A stretch of DNA of 64,000 bases from positions 625,489,349 through 625,553,348 of the forward strand of contig NC_133666.1 of NCBI RefSeq assembly GCF_037893015.1. The letters run 5' to 3'. Positions 44,680-56,586 of the stretch are shown in pieces. Source of the stretch: Macrotis lagotis (taxonomy: Eukaryota > Chordata > Mammalia > Peramelemorphia > Peramelidae). Both the position numbers and the translations under genes were made by a program. The notes under the pieces are model-generated. The model saw only the letters and a program-made list of their open reading frames with translations, searched no databases and was not told the origin of the DNA. The first letter of the stretch is position 1. Each line of letters begins with the position of its first letter.

Positions 44680-45185
44680 TTTTATGTAACTTTTATTTTA
44701 TGGCTATTCAATTAATATACACTAATTTTCTCTCCCTTGAGTCTCCCTCCTAAATTGGAAAAAAATAAAAGAAAACTTCTGTAGAAAATATACACGGTAA
44801 ATACATAAAACATATTCCAGAATTAATCAGGATAAAAAATATATGTGTCAGTGTATCACCTCTCTGGTAGGAGGTGAGTAGCCTGCTTCATCATTGATTC
44901 TCTGGAAGTGTAATCTGTCATTATATCGCTCAGAATTCTTAAGTCTTTCAAAATTGTTTGTCTTTACCATGTTGTTTTATAATTGTTCACATTTATCTTC
45001 TGGTTCTGCCCACTTCACTCTGCTTTAGTTCATATGTCTTCCCAGATTTTTCTGAAAGTATCCCTTTCATTGTTTCTTATAGAACAGTTATATATTATTT
45101 TGCATTAATATAACTTACTTTGTTTAGCCATTTTTCAATCAATATGAAATTTATAGTTACAGAGTTGTGAGTTACTCTGACACTT
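44680..45185 (-). mobile_element. L1 3' fragment
   Basis: TTCTCTCCCTTGAGTCTCCC, TTCTGGTTCTGCCCACTTCA, TTAGTTCATATGTCTTCCCA and TGTTTAGCCATTTTTCAATC follow the L1 3'UTR/ORF2 end in antisense. Confidence 0.7.
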
Positions 45186-45189
45186 GGAT

Positions 45190-45895
45190 TTTCCTTCTAT
45201 TATTCCCTGTTTTCCTTCTATTTTTTCTGTTTTCTGAAGTTTATGCCTACTCTGTCCCACAGATACTGAATGTATTAATAGGTTTGTGACCCAAGTTTTG
45301 TTGTGGACTGTGATGAATTTATTATTCTTCTATTTGTCTTAATATTATTGCTGTTATTTTGTTTATAGATGAAATATATTCGTATATTTGTTTATAGAGA
45401 AATATATTTGTCCACAGGATTACTGCTTAGGATGCTGAGAGAGTTTGATGGGTGATAATCATTCTTTGGGAAGCTAGACTTGCCAATGTGAGGGCAAATC
45501 AGAGTGGCTGTCAGCCCAGAGAGTGAGTAGGTGGTTTCCCTATGTGAGACTACCACTGTGGATATAGATACCCCATCTATCAATTTTACTGATAAGACTA
45601 ATCGTTCTACTTTAGGTTAGTCAGTTTGTTCTCTATGGCCTTTTATTTACATTTTATTTGCCTGTCATAAAACGCTTAGCAGAAATACTAAGTTATATAT
45701 ATTTAATTTAATGCTTGTACATAAAGAGAAGATAAGAAAGGGAGCATTTTTTTGGGAAAAGATTAACTATTTGGTTCAATCTGAACCTAGAGACTTGAAA
45801 CTAACTTGGAATAGTAGGACAAAATCAGACACATCAGTATTGAATTGTACACATCTGGAAAAGAATCAAAACTAGCAGTTACTCTAGAATTTTAG
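45190..45895. other. Intergenic, no recognised feature
   Basis: AT-rich, with no gene, splice or repeat signature I can defend. Confidence 0.4.
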
Positions 45896-45897
45896 AT

Positions 45898-46050
45898 TTT
45901 TTTTTTTAGGTTTTTGCTAGGCAATGGGGTTAAGTGGCTTGCCCAAGACCACACAGCTAGGTAATTATTTAGTGTTTGAGACCAGATTTGAACTCAGGTA
46001 CTCCTGACTCCAGGGCTGATGCTCTACCACTGAGCCACCTAGGCACCTCA
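45898..46050 (-). mobile_element. WSINE1/MAR1-like CORE-SINE
   Basis: GGCAATGGGGTTAAGTGGCT, CACAGCTAGGTAATTATTTA, CTCAGGTACTCCTGACTCCA, CTCTACCACTGAGCCACCTA. Confidence 0.9.
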
Positions 46051-46084
46051 TAGAATTCTAGATTTTTTTAAAAAAAATTTAATT

Positions 46085-48088
46085 ATTTTATATATTTGTT
46101 TTTCCAATGGTAGTATTTCCCAGTCATTTTGTTGGCAAGGTTTTGAATTGTGCAATTTTTCTCCCTCCCTCCGTCCTTTCTCTTCCCTCTCCTCCTCACA
46201 AAAAAATATGAGATAAGCTTTGTATTTATAACCATGCTAAACATAGATTGATATTGAACATACTGTGAGAGAAGAATTAGATCCTAATGGAAGGAAGAAA
46301 ACATTAGAGAGAGAGAAGAAAATTACATAATACATAAGACAACTTTTAAAAATTGAAGATAATGAACTTTGGTCTTAATTTAAACTCCACAGTTATTTCT
46401 CTGGATATGGATGGTATTTTCCAACACAGGTCTTTTAAAATTGTCTTTGATTATTGAAATGAACTATTGAAATGAACAAGTCCATCATGGTCAATCATTA
46501 TTCCATGTTATTGTTAATGTGTATAATGTTCTTCTGGTTCTGCTCCTTTCACTCAGCATCAATTCTGCAAGTCTTTCCAGGCTTTTTTGAAATCCTGCCC
46601 CTCAGATTTCTAATAGAAAAATAATGTTCCATCACATACATATAACACAATTTGTTTAGCCATTCCCCAATTGATGGGCATTCCCTCAATTTCCAATTGT
46701 TTGACAATATAAAAAGAGTTTCAGTATATGGACCCAGTAGTGATCTTGCTGGATCAAAAGATATGCACATTTTTATTGCCTTTTGGACATAATTCCAAAT
46801 TTCTCTCCAGAAATGTTGGATCAGTTTGCAACTCCACTGACAGTGCATTAGTGCCCTAGTTTTCCCACACTGATCATTTTCCTTTCTAGTCATATTGGCC
46901 AATCTGATAGGAGTGAGGTGCTACTTTAGAGATGTTTTAATCTGCATTTTTCTAAACAATAATAATTTAGAACAGTTTTTCATATGACTATAGAGAGCTT
47001 TGATTTCTTTGTCTAATAATTGCCTTTCCATATTCGTTGACCATTTATCAATTGGGGAATGGCTTATTTTTTAATAAATTTGACTCAGTTCTCTATTTTA
47101 GAAATGAGTCCTTTGTCAGATATAAAGTTTAGCTGTAGAAATTGTTTCCCAACTTACTACATTCCTTTTAATCTTAGTTGCAGTGGTTTTGTTTGTGAAA
47201 AACCTTTTTAATTTAATGTAATCAAAATATCCAGTTTGTTTTTCATAATGTTCTCTATTTCTTTTTTGGTCATAAACTGCTCCCCTTTCCATAGATCTGA
47301 CAGGTAAATTATTCCTTGTTCTCCTAATTGACTTATAATATTACCTTTTATGTCTAAATGTTGCACTTATTTTGACCTTATCTTGGTATAGGGTATGAGA
47401 GATGTTATGCCTACTTTATGCTATGCTATCTTCTAGTTTTTCCAACAGTTTTTTTTTTATCAAAGAGTGAGTTTTTATCCCCAAAATTGGAATCTTTGGA
47501 GTTAACAACAGTAGATTACTATAGTCATTTACTATTGTCTCTTTTCCACCTATCTATTCCATTGATCCACCATTCTGTTTCTTAGCCAGTACCAAACAGT
47601 TTTAATGAGTGATGCTTTAGAATATAATTTTAGATTTGGTATGACTAGGCAGCCTTCTTTTGCATTTTAAAAAATTAATTCCTTAACCTTTTGTGCCTCC
47701 ATATGAATTTAATTACTATTTTTTTTCTAGCTCACTAAAGTAATTTTTTTGAAAATTTGATTGTTATGGCACTAAATAAGTAATTTAATTTTAGGTAGAA
47801 TTGTCATTTTTATTATATTAGCTTGGCCTCCCCATGAGCAATTAACATTTGCCCAATTATTTAGATCTGATATTATTTGTGTGAAATTGTTTAATACTTA
47901 TTTTCATAAAGTTTCTGAGTCTGCCTTGGCAGGTAGACACCCAAGTATTTTATATTGTCTGAAGTGATTTCAAATGAGATTTATCTTTCTGTTTCTTGCT
48001 GCTGTATCTTGTTAGTGTATGGAAATGCTGAGGATATTTTATATCCTGTGACTTTGCTAAGATTGCTAATTATTTCCAGTAGTTTTTT
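46085..48088 (-). mobile_element. Old L1, 3' part (outer layer of the nest)
   Basis: From the 3'UTR (CCAATGGTAGTATTTCCCAG; ATATGAGATAAGCTTTG) through the ORF2 C-terminus into the reverse-transcriptase region (TATCCTGTGACTTTGCTAAG, TATTTCCAGTAGTTTTT). ORF2 is broken by many stops; the 117-codon piece at 46549-46902 is the largest left. It stops abruptly at CCAGTAGTTTTTT, where another L1 is inserted, and homology resumes at 55640. Confidence 0.85.
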
Positions 48089-48256
48089 TATTTTTTAAAT
48101 TTTTTATTTAATTTTTTAAGATTTTATTTGTTTTGAGTGTTACAATTTCCCCCCATCTTACTTCCCTCCCCCCCCAGAAAACAATTTGTCAGTCTTTACA
48201 TTGTTTCTGTGGTATACATTGATCCAAACTGAGTGTGATGAGAGAGAAATCATATC
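48089..48256 (-). mobile_element. Middle-layer L1, 3' end (left part)
   Basis: An A-rich tail in antisense followed by TTACAATTTCCCCCCATCTT and GTGTGATGAGAGAGAAATCA. It is cut by the full-length L1 at 48257 and continues at 55108. Confidence 0.85.
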
Positions 48257-48610
48257 ATTTTTAAAATTTATTTTTATTAAAGATATTGAGTTTTACAATT
48301 TTCTGCCAATCTTGCTTCCCCCGCTCCAGAAAGCACTCTGTCAGTCTTTACTTTATTTCCATGTTGTACCTTGTTCCAAATTGGGTGTGATGAGAGAGAA
48401 ATCATATCCTTAAAGAGAAGGCTAAGAGGTAACAAGATCAGACAATAAGCTATCTGGTTTTTTTTCTAAATTAAAGGCTATAGTCCTTGTACTTTGTTCA
48501 AACTCCACAGCTCCTTATCTGGATACAGATGGTACTCTCCTTTGCAGACAGTCCAAAATTGTTCCCGATTGTTGTACTGATGGAATGAGCAAGTCCTTCA
48601 AGGTTGAACA

Positions 48611-51600
48611 TCACTGCCATGTTGCTGTTAGGGTGTACAGTGTTTTTCTAGTTCTGCTCATCTCACTCAGCATCAGTTCATGCAAATCCCTCCAGGTTTC
48701 CCTGAAATCCCGTCCCTCCTGGTTTCTAATAGAACAATAGTGTTCCATGACATACATATACCACAGTTTGCTAAACCATTCCCCAATTGAAGGACATTTA
48801 CTGAATTTCCAATTCTTTGCCACCACAAACAGGTCTGCTATAAATATTTTTGTACAAGTAATGTTTTTACCCTTTTTCCTCATCTCTTCAGGGTATAGAC
48901 CCAGTATGGTATTGCTGGATCAAAGGGTATGCACATTTTTGTTGCCCTTTGGGCATAGTTCCAAATAGCTCTCCAGAAGGGTTGGATGAATTCACAGCTC
49001 CACCAACAGTGTAATAGTGTCCCAGATTTCCCACATCCCTTCCAACAATGATCATTATCCTTCCTGGTCATACTGGCCAATCTGAGAGGTGTGAGGTGGT
49101 ACCTCAGAGAAGCTTTAATTTGCATTTCTCTAATAATTAATGATTTAGAACATTTTTTCATATGGCTATGGATTACTTTGATCTCCTCATCTGTAAATTG
49201 TCTTTGCGTATCCTTTGACCATTTGTCAATTGGGGAAAGGCTTTTTGTTTTAAAAATATGTCTCAGTTCTCTGTATATTTTAGAAATGAGTCCTTTGTCA
49301 GAATCATTAGTTGTAAAAATTGTTTCCCAATTAACTACATTTCTTTTGATCTTGGTTACATTGGTTTTATCTGTGCAAAAGCCTTTTAATTTAATGTAAT
49401 TGAAATCATCTAATTGGTTTTTGGTGATATTCTCCAACTCTTCCTTAGTTATAAACTGTTCCCCTTTCCATAGATCTGACAGGTAGACTAGTCCTTGATC
49501 TTCTAATTTGCTTATAGTATGGTTTTTTATGTCTATGTCCTGTAGCCATTTGAATCTTATCTTGGTAAAGGGTGTGAGGTGTTGGTCTAATCTAAGTTTC
49601 TTCCATACTAACTTCCAATTTTCCCAGCAATTTTTATCAAAGAGGGAGTTTTTATCCCAATGGCCAGACTCTTTGGGTTTATCAAACAGCAGACTACTAT
49701 AATCATCTCCTGCTTTTACACCTAGTCTATTCCACTGGTCCACCACTCTATTTCTTAGCCAATACCAAACAGTTTTCATGACTGATGCTTTATAATATAA
49801 TTTTAGATCAGGTAGGGCTAAGCCACCTTCTTTTGCACTTTTTTTCATTAAGCTCCTGGCAATTCTTGACTTTTTTATTTCTCCATATGAATTTACTTAC
49901 AATTTTTTCTAACTCATTAAAGTAATTTTTTGGAATTTTGATTGGTAGGGCACTAAACAGATAGTTTAGTTTTGGTAGAATCATCATTTTTATTATATTA
50001 GCTCTACCTATCCATGAGCAGTTGATATTTGCCCAGTTGTTTAAATCTAATTTAATTTGTGTGAGAAGTGTTTTATAATTGTTTTCAAAAAGATTCTGAG
50101 TCTGTCTTGGCAAATAGACCCCCAAATATTTTATATTGTCTGAGGTTACTTTGAATGGGATTTCTCTTTCTAGCTCTTCCTGCTGTTTCTTGGTAGACAT
50201 ATATAGAAAAGTTGAGGATTTATGAGAGTTTATTTTATAACCTGCAACTTTGCTAAAATTGTAATTGTTTCCAGTAGTTTTTTAGATGATTTCTTGGGAT
50301 TCTCTAGGTAGACTATCATGTCATCTGCAAAGAGTGAGAGTTTTGTCTCTTCCTTCCCAATTCTAATTCCTTTAATTTCTTTTTCTTCTCTAATTGCTGA
50401 TACTAACATTTCTAATACAATATTGAATAGTAGTGGTGATAATGGGCACCCTTGTTTCAAAACAACCCCTGATCTTATTGGGAATGCCTCTAGCCTCTCC
50501 CCACTGAGTATAATGCTTGTTGATGGTTTCAGATAGATACTGCTAATTATTTTAAGGAACAGTCCATTTATTCTTACACTCTCTAGTGTTTTCAATGGGA
50601 ATGGATGCTGTATTTTGTCAAAAGCTTTTATAGGATCTATTGATAGGATCATATGGTTTCTGATAGGTTTGCTGTTGATATAATTGAGTATACTATAGGT
50701 TTCCTAATATTGAACCAACCCTGCATTCCTGAAATAGATCCTACTTGATCATAATGTATTATCCTAGTGATGACTTGTTGTAATCATTTTGCTAAGATTT
50801 TATTTAGGATTTTTGCATCTATATTCATCAGGGAAATAGGTCTATAATTTTCTTTCTCTGTTTTAACTCTTGCTGGTTTAGGTAACAGTACCATATTGGT
50901 CTCATAGAAAGAGTTAGGCAGAGTTCCATCTTTCCCTATTTTTCCAAAGAGTTTATATAGGATTGAACCAATTGTTCCCTAAATGTTTGATAGAATTCAC
51001 TTGTGAATCTATCAGGCCCTGGAGATTTTTTTTAGGGAGTTCAGTAATGGCTTGTTGAATTTCTTTTTCTGAGCTAGGGTTGCTTAGGTATTTAATCTCT
51101 TCTTCATTTAACCTGGGCAACTTATATTTTTGTAAATATTCATCCATTCCACTTAGATTATCAAATTTATTGGCATAGAGTTGGGCAAAATAATTTCAAA
51201 TTATTAATTTAATTTCCTCCTCATTGGTGGTGAGTTCACCTTTTTCATTTATGATACCAGCTATTTGGTTTTCTTCTTTCTTTTTTTTAATCAAATTGAC
51301 CAGAGGTTTATCAATTTTATTGGTTTTTTTCATAATACCAACTTTTGGTTTTGTTTATTAATTCAATAGCTTTTTGCTTTCAATTTTATTAATTTCTCTT
51401 TTAATTTTTAGAATTTCTAATTTGGTACTTAATTGGGGATTTTTGATTTGTTCTTACTCTAATTTTTTTAGTTGCATGTTTAGTTCATTGATTTCCTCTT
51501 TCTCCAATTTATTCATATGAGCATTTAGAGCTATAATATATCCCCTGAGAGCTGCTTTGAATGAATCCCAAAGGTTTTGGTATGTTGTTTCATTATTGTT

Positions 51601-52510
51601 ATTATCTATGATAAAATGGTTAATTCTTTCTATAATTTGTTTTTTGTTCCACTCATTTTTTAAAATGAGGTTATTCAGTTTCCAATTTGTTCTGGGTCTA
51701 TATCTCCTTGGCCCAGTATTGCATATGACTTTTATTGCATTGTGATCTGAGAAAGATGTATTCACTATTTCTGCCTTTCTGCAGTTGATCATTAGGTTTT
51801 TATGTCCTAGTACATGGTCAATTTTTGTATAAGTTCCATGTACTGCAGAGAAAAAGGTATATTCCTTTCTATCCCCATTCAGTTTCCTCCATAAATCTAC
51901 AATATCTAATTTTTCTAACAATCTATTTACCTCCCTAATTTCTTTCTTGTTTGTTTTATAATTCGATTTATCTAGATCTGATAGTGGGAGGTTGAGGTCT
52001 CCCACTAGTAGAGTTTTGCTGTCTATGTCTTCCTGTAATTCTTTCAGCTTCTCCTCTAAGAATTTGGATGCTGTCCCACTGGGTGCATATATATTCAATA
52101 TTGAAATGACTTTATTGTCTATGGTACCTTTTAGGAGGATATAGTTTCCTTCCTTATCTCTTTTAATGCTATCTATTTTTTGCTGCTGCTTTGTCTGAGA
52201 TAAGGATTGCTACCCTTGCTTTTTTTATTTCAGCTAAAGCAAAATATATTTTGCTCCAACCTTTTACCTTTACTCTATATGTATCTCTCTGCTTCAAATG
52301 AGTTTCTTGTAAGCAGCATATTGTCAGATTCTGGTTTTTAATCCACTGTGCTATTTGCTTACGTTTGAAGGGAGAGTTCATCCCATTTGCATTCAAGGTT
52401 ATGATTACTAATTCTTTATTGCCCTCCATGCTATCTTCCCTCTGTTTGTATTTTCCCCCCTTTCCCCCACTTTTATCCATATTCCCAGTCTTTTTGTTTC
52501 TGAAAACCAC
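48611..52510 (-). pseudogene. L1 ORF2 (endonuclease/reverse transcriptase), broken
   Basis: ORF2p nicks target DNA and reverse-transcribes L1 RNA. Fragments in order from the 5' side: endonuclease N-terminus at 52169-52510 (LNANGMNSPFKRKQIAQWI, CCLQETH); endonuclease remainder at 51454-52098 (NIYAPSG, VGDLNLPLSDLD, IDHVLG, SDHNAIKV); the segment 50953-51147; reverse transcriptase at 50230-50652 ([20 protein letters not shown], catalytic FADDM intact); and C-terminal pieces at 49808-50200, 48880-49848 and 48611-48883, including a CWWSCEFIQPFW-type zinc-knuckle-like end. At least six stops or frame changes separate them. Confidence 0.88.
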
Positions 52511-53326
52511 CCCCTTCAGTGTGTTTGCCCTCCTATATCACACCCTCCCCTTTCTTTCCCGTTTCCCTTTTTCCCTTTCCCCTTCCCTTTCTTTTATTAT
52601 TTCCCCTTATTTCCCCCACTTCCCTTCCCTTTCTCCATCACCCCTCCCCTTTTCCCTTTTTAATACTTGAAAGGTTAGATGTTTTATAAGTTAACTGAGT
52701 ATGTGTAGGTTGACTTTAAGCCAAGTCTGATGAGAAGAAGATTCAGGTGTTTCTCCTCTGCTCCCTTCTTCCCCACTATTACTATAGGTTTTTTGTACCT
52801 CTTAGTGTAATGAGATTTACCCCATTCAATCCCCTCCCTCCTCCCATCTCTTTCCTGTCCCCCTTTTTAGCGCAGTAGTGTTTTTTTTTAGATCATTCTG
52901 TCTAAGTCATAGAAAATTCTGAGTGTCTGTCCCTTCTAATTCTGTATATTCTATCGAATAGAGTCAAAATGCCTGAGAGTTATTACAGTCTTTCTCCCAA
53001 GTGGGGTTAAAGCCAGTTACATCCCATTAGATAGTAGTCTCATGGATAGGTCACGAATGTCCATCATTTCTGGCTAGGTGTATTCTCTCTGTTAGTGTTA
53101 CATTTTTCAAAGTTTATGAGAATCTTTTTTTTTTTTTACCACCATGCTGGGATATAGCCAGTTCAATTAACTTACTAGATTGCATTTTTTTCTTTTATCA
53201 CCCCCCCCTTTCTTTTTTTTTTACCTATTCATGTGTCTCTTGAACCTCCTGTTTGATGTCCAAATTTTCTGTTTAGCTCTGGTCTTTTCATCAGAAATTT
53301 TTGGAATTCTTCATTTTGTTAAATGT

Positions 53327-54343
53327 CTATCTTGTTCCCTGGAAGAGAAGGCTCAGCTTTGCAGGAAAGTAGATTCTTGGTTGCATTCCAAGCTCCCGTG
53401 CTCTTCGAAATATCTCATTCCAGGCCCTTTGATCCCTTAATGTTGATGCAGCCAGGTCTTGCATGATCCTAACTGTGGCTCCTTGATATTTAAATTGTTT
53501 CTTTCTGGCTGCTTGCAGGATTTTCTCTTTTATCTGATAGTTCTGCAGTTTGGCCACAACATTCCTTGGTGTTTTCATTTTAGGATCTTTTTCTGGTGGG
53601 GATCGATGTACTCTTTCAATAACTACTTTGCCCTCCAATTCCATGATATCAGGGCAGTTTTCCATCACTAGATCCTGTAATATTAAGTCCAGGCTTTTTG
53701 TCTCGTCAATGTTTTCAGGAAGTCCTATAATTTTCAGGTTGCCCCTCCTCGATCTATTCTCAAGTTCAGTGGTTTTGTTGATGAGGTATTTGACATTTGC
53801 TTCTATTTTTTCTATTTTTTGATTTTGTTTAAATGACTCTTGCTGTCTCTTGGAGTCATTAGTTTCTGTAGATTCCATTCTTTTTTTGGGGGAGTAGTTG
53901 TCTTCATTAACCTTTTGCAACTCCTTTTCCAGTTGGTCAATTCTACTTTTGAAAGAGCTTTCCATTTGACCAATTGAGGTTTTGAGAGAATTAATTTCTT
54001 TTTGCATTTGCTCATTTGAGGATCTGAGAGAATTATTCTCATTTTGTAACTGTCGAATTGATGATCTGAGAGATTTATTCTCCTTTTGTGTTTGTCCAAT
54101 TGTACTTTCTAAGGTTTTGTTTTCTTGTTGCAAGGTATTAATTGTCTCTCCCAAATTTTTAAGCTCCTTCCTTATTTCTTCAAGGAAGTCTTTCTGTGCT
54201 GGAGACAAGATTGTATTCTCCTCAGAGGTTCCAGGTCTCTCTGAGTTGGGGTCTTTCCCTTCCAGGAATTTTTCTATGGATCCACCTTTCTGCTGACCCT
54301 TCTTCATTATGCTAAGACCTTGAGTTGGGGGGAGCTGATTCAC
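53327..54343 (-). CDS. L1 ORF1 protein (late-truncated)
   Basis: A 338-codon frame encoding the L1 nucleic-acid chaperone that trimerises and packages L1 RNA. Seen: a basic N-terminus, a long heptad coiled coil (about residues 55-145; LQQENKTLESTI and related repeats), an RRM-like domain starting at NRSRRGNLKIIGLPENIDE, and a C-terminal domain with PRNVVAKLQNYQIKEKILQA and RELGMQPRIYFPAKLSLLF. It ends at TAG after QGTR. Immediately downstream, in another frame, the family's last about 25 codons can still be read to about 53229 (FQKFLMKRPELNRKFG then GSRDT). The natural C-terminus is therefore missing. The plus-strand open frames opposite are shadows. Confidence 0.85.
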   Translation of the reverse strand: MNQLPPTQGLSIMKKGQQKGGSIEKFLEGKDPNSERPGTSEENTILSPAQKDFLEEIRKELKNLGETINTLQQENKTLESTIGQTQKENKSLRSSIRQLQNENNSLRSSNEQMQKEINSLKTSIGQMESSFKSRIDQLEKELQKVNEDNYSPKKRMESTETNDSKRQQESFKQNQKIEKIEANVKYLINKTTELENRSRRGNLKIIGLPENIDETKSLDLILQDLVMENCPDIMELEGKVVIERVHRSPPEKDPKMKTPRNVVAKLQNYQIKEKILQAARKKQFKYQGATVRIMQDLAASTLRDQRAWNEIFRRARELGMQPRIYFPAKLSLLFQGTR

Positions 54344-55094
54344 CTGGGCTTGGGATCACTAAAGGCTTTACTGAGTGCAGTGTCTCTGGCTGGCCAGTAG
54401 GAGGTGCTGGTTGCCCTCTCTGGAGTGTCTGTGACTTTGGTTGCAAGGCCTTCTCCCTTTGCCGGAAGGGAGGAATTGTAACTATTGAATTCTTTTGCCT
54501 TCAATCAATGGTGGGCTTTACCCTGGCCTGAGGTCATTCCTCAGCTGGGCTGGTTTTTCAGCTCACACAGCTGGGCCTGAGGCAGAAGTAGTTTGCAATT
54601 GTTTGTTTGGAAGGAGGCCTCAGTGCAATGGAGGCGTGGACTCAGAGTTTCTCAGACTGGAGGGGCCCAGGGATGGTGTCTGCAGCTCTCCTGTACCAGA
54701 CCTCTCCCTGCAGCCCCATCCCCAAGCTCCAGGGGGACAGCATCAACACCAGTGCCTCTGCTTCCCCGTGGACCCAAGCCCCTTTCCTCCAGCCCCACTG
54801 CTGATCCAGCAGGTCCCACTCTCCGGCCCTCAGACTCCTGCTTCCAATTCAGCTGATAATCTGGCTGATCTGGGGCTGATCCTCCCTCTGAGCCCAGACT
54901 CACCAGCCCGAATTCTACCAAAGCTGCAGCGGGAGACAAATCCTGAGGTAGATGTTCTTTCTCCTGGCTTTTCTTTCTGGGATTTTTGAGTGGGATTTCT
55001 TTTAAGAGGTTTGTTTCATGTGATAGATGGGGAAGAGATCAGGAGACTTTAGAACTGTGCCTGTCTTCTCTCTGCCATCTTGGCCGGAACAACC
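54344..55094 (-). promoter_or_regulatory. L1 5'UTR/internal promoter
   Basis: A GC-richer 0.75-kb stretch between ORF1 and the 5' end. The minus strand begins about GGTTGTTCCGGCCAAGATGG, a YY1-like AAGATGG close to the start as in other mammalian L1s. Open frames on both strands here (up to 164 codons) come from composition. Confidence 0.7.
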
Positions 55095-55107
55095 GAGAAA
55101 TCATATC

Positions 55108-55639
55108 CTTAAGGAAGAAACATAAAGTATAACAGATAACAAGATCAGACAATAAGATATCAGTTTTTTTCTAAATTAAAGGGAATAGTCCTTGAACTTT
55201 GTTCAAACTCCACAGTTCTTTCTCTGGCTACAGATGGTATTCTCCATTGCTGACAGCCCCAAATTGTCCCTGATTGTTGCACTGATGAAATGAGCAAGTC
55301 CATCAAGGTTGATCATCACCCCCATGTTGTTGTTAGGGTGTACAGTGTTTTTCTGGTTGTGGTCATCTTACACAGCATCAGTTCATGCAAATCCCTCCAG
55401 GCTTCCCTGAATTCCCATCCCTCCTGGTTTCTAATAGAACAATAGTGTTCCATGACATACATATGCCACAGTTTGCTAAGCCATTCCCCAATTGAAGGAC
55501 ATTTACTTGATTTCCAATTCTTTGCCACCACAAACAGGGCTGCTGTGAATATTTTCGTACAAGTGATATTTTTACCCTTTTTCATTATCTCTTCAGGGTA
55601 TAGACCCAGTAGTGGTATAGCTGGATCAAAGGGTATGCT
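55108..55639 (-). mobile_element. Middle-layer L1 (right part), 5'-truncated
   Basis: It continues the 3'UTR interrupted at 48256 (CTTAAGGAAG, AGATCAGACAATAAGATATC) and the ORF2 C-terminus (90-codon piece 55316-55585). It ends at GGGTATGCT, beyond which CCAGTAATTTTTT (55640-55652) matches the outer L1's CCAGTAGTTTTTT at 48076-48088 with one change. Confidence 0.85.
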
Positions 55640-56430
55640 CCAGTAATTTTTTAGATGATTTTCTAGGGTTCTCTAATTTACCATCATATCACCTGCAAAG
55701 AGTGAGAGTTTTGTTTCTTCATTATCAATTGTGATTCCTTTAGTTTATTTTTCTTCTCTTATTGCTAAAGCTAACATTTCTAATGCAATATTGAATAATA
55801 GTGGTGCTAATAGGCATCCTTTTTTCACCCCTTCTCTTAGTGGGAATGCTTTTATTCTTATGAATTTGACTCAGTTTACTATATATTTTATAAATGATGA
55901 CTCATTTCTAAAATATATGAAGTTCTAAATAGTATGGAAATACTACCTGTAAAAAGTGTTTCCCAACTAAATGCCTTCCCTTTTTTTTTTTTTTTTTATA
56001 GATTTTTGCAAGGCAAATGGGGTTAAGCAGCTTGCCCAAGGCTAGGTAATTATTAAGTGTCCAAGACTAGATTTGAACCCAGGTACTCCTGACTCCAGGG
56101 CAGGTGCTTTATCCACTGCATCACCTAGCCACGCCCCCCCTTCCTTTTAATCTTGATTACATTAGTTTCAGTTGTGCAATACCTTACTAATTTAATTTAT
56201 TCAAAATTATACATTTTGAATTTTAAAATGTCCTCTATATTTTCTTTGATCATAAACTGCTTCCCTTTCCATAAATCTGACAGATAAACTATTCATTGTT
56301 CACCCAAATGACTCATGGTATCCCATTTTATGTCTAAATACAGTACTCATTTCAACCTATCTTGGTATAGATTATGAGATATTGGTCTATGCCTAGTTTC
56401 TGCCATACTATTTTCCAGTTTCCCCAGAAA
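55640..56430 (-). mobile_element. Old L1 remnants, with a SINE
   Basis: AGATGATTTTCTAGGG to GTGCTAATAGGCATCC continues the outer L1 reverse-transcriptase region to about 55855. From there the sequence matches a different ORF2 part (TATAAATGATGACTCATTTC onward), so a rearrangement or second fragment is joined. A SINE occupies 55980-56137. Confidence 0.7.
55980..56137 (-). mobile_element. WSINE1/MAR1-like CORE-SINE
   Basis: GCAAGGCAAATGGGGTTAAG, GCTAGGTAATTATTAAGTGT, CCCAGGTACTCCTGACTCCA. It lacks the GCCACACA segment found in the other copies. Confidence 0.9.
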
Positions 56431-56431
56431 G

Positions 56432-56586
56432 TTTTTTTTTAGGTTTTTGCAAGGCGAATGGGGTTAAGTGGCTTGCCCAAGGCCACACAGTTAGGTAATC
56501 ATTAAGTGTTTGAGGCTGGATTTGAATTTAGATACTCCTGACATCAGGGCTGGTGCTTTATCCACTGCGCCACCTAGCCGCCCCTT
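56432..56586 (-). mobile_element. WSINE1/MAR1-like CORE-SINE
   Basis: GCAAGGCGAATGGGGTTAAG to TGCGCCACCTAGCCGCCCC. Confidence 0.92.

Larger units (their letters stand above)
48257..55094 (-). mobile_element. Full-length L1 with 13-bp target-site duplication
   Basis: Reading right to left: a 5'UTR of about 0.75 kb (54344-55094), ORF1 (53327-54343), a spacer, ORF2 over 48611-52510, a 3'UTR with a G-rich tract and an A-rich tail. It is flanked by perfect copies of GAGAAATCATATC at 48244-48256 and 55095-55107. At 6.84 kb it is complete. ORF1 carries a late stop and ORF2 is broken at several points, so it cannot be autonomously active. Confidence 0.93.

Noticed and set aside
52365-52670. 101-codon serine/phenylalanine/proline-rich plus frame
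   Set aside because: Translation of the C/T-rich antisense of the L1 inter-ORF region.
54495-54989. 164-codon plus-strand frame
   Set aside because: Antisense to the GC-rich L1 5'UTR; two other frames are open there as well, as expected from composition.
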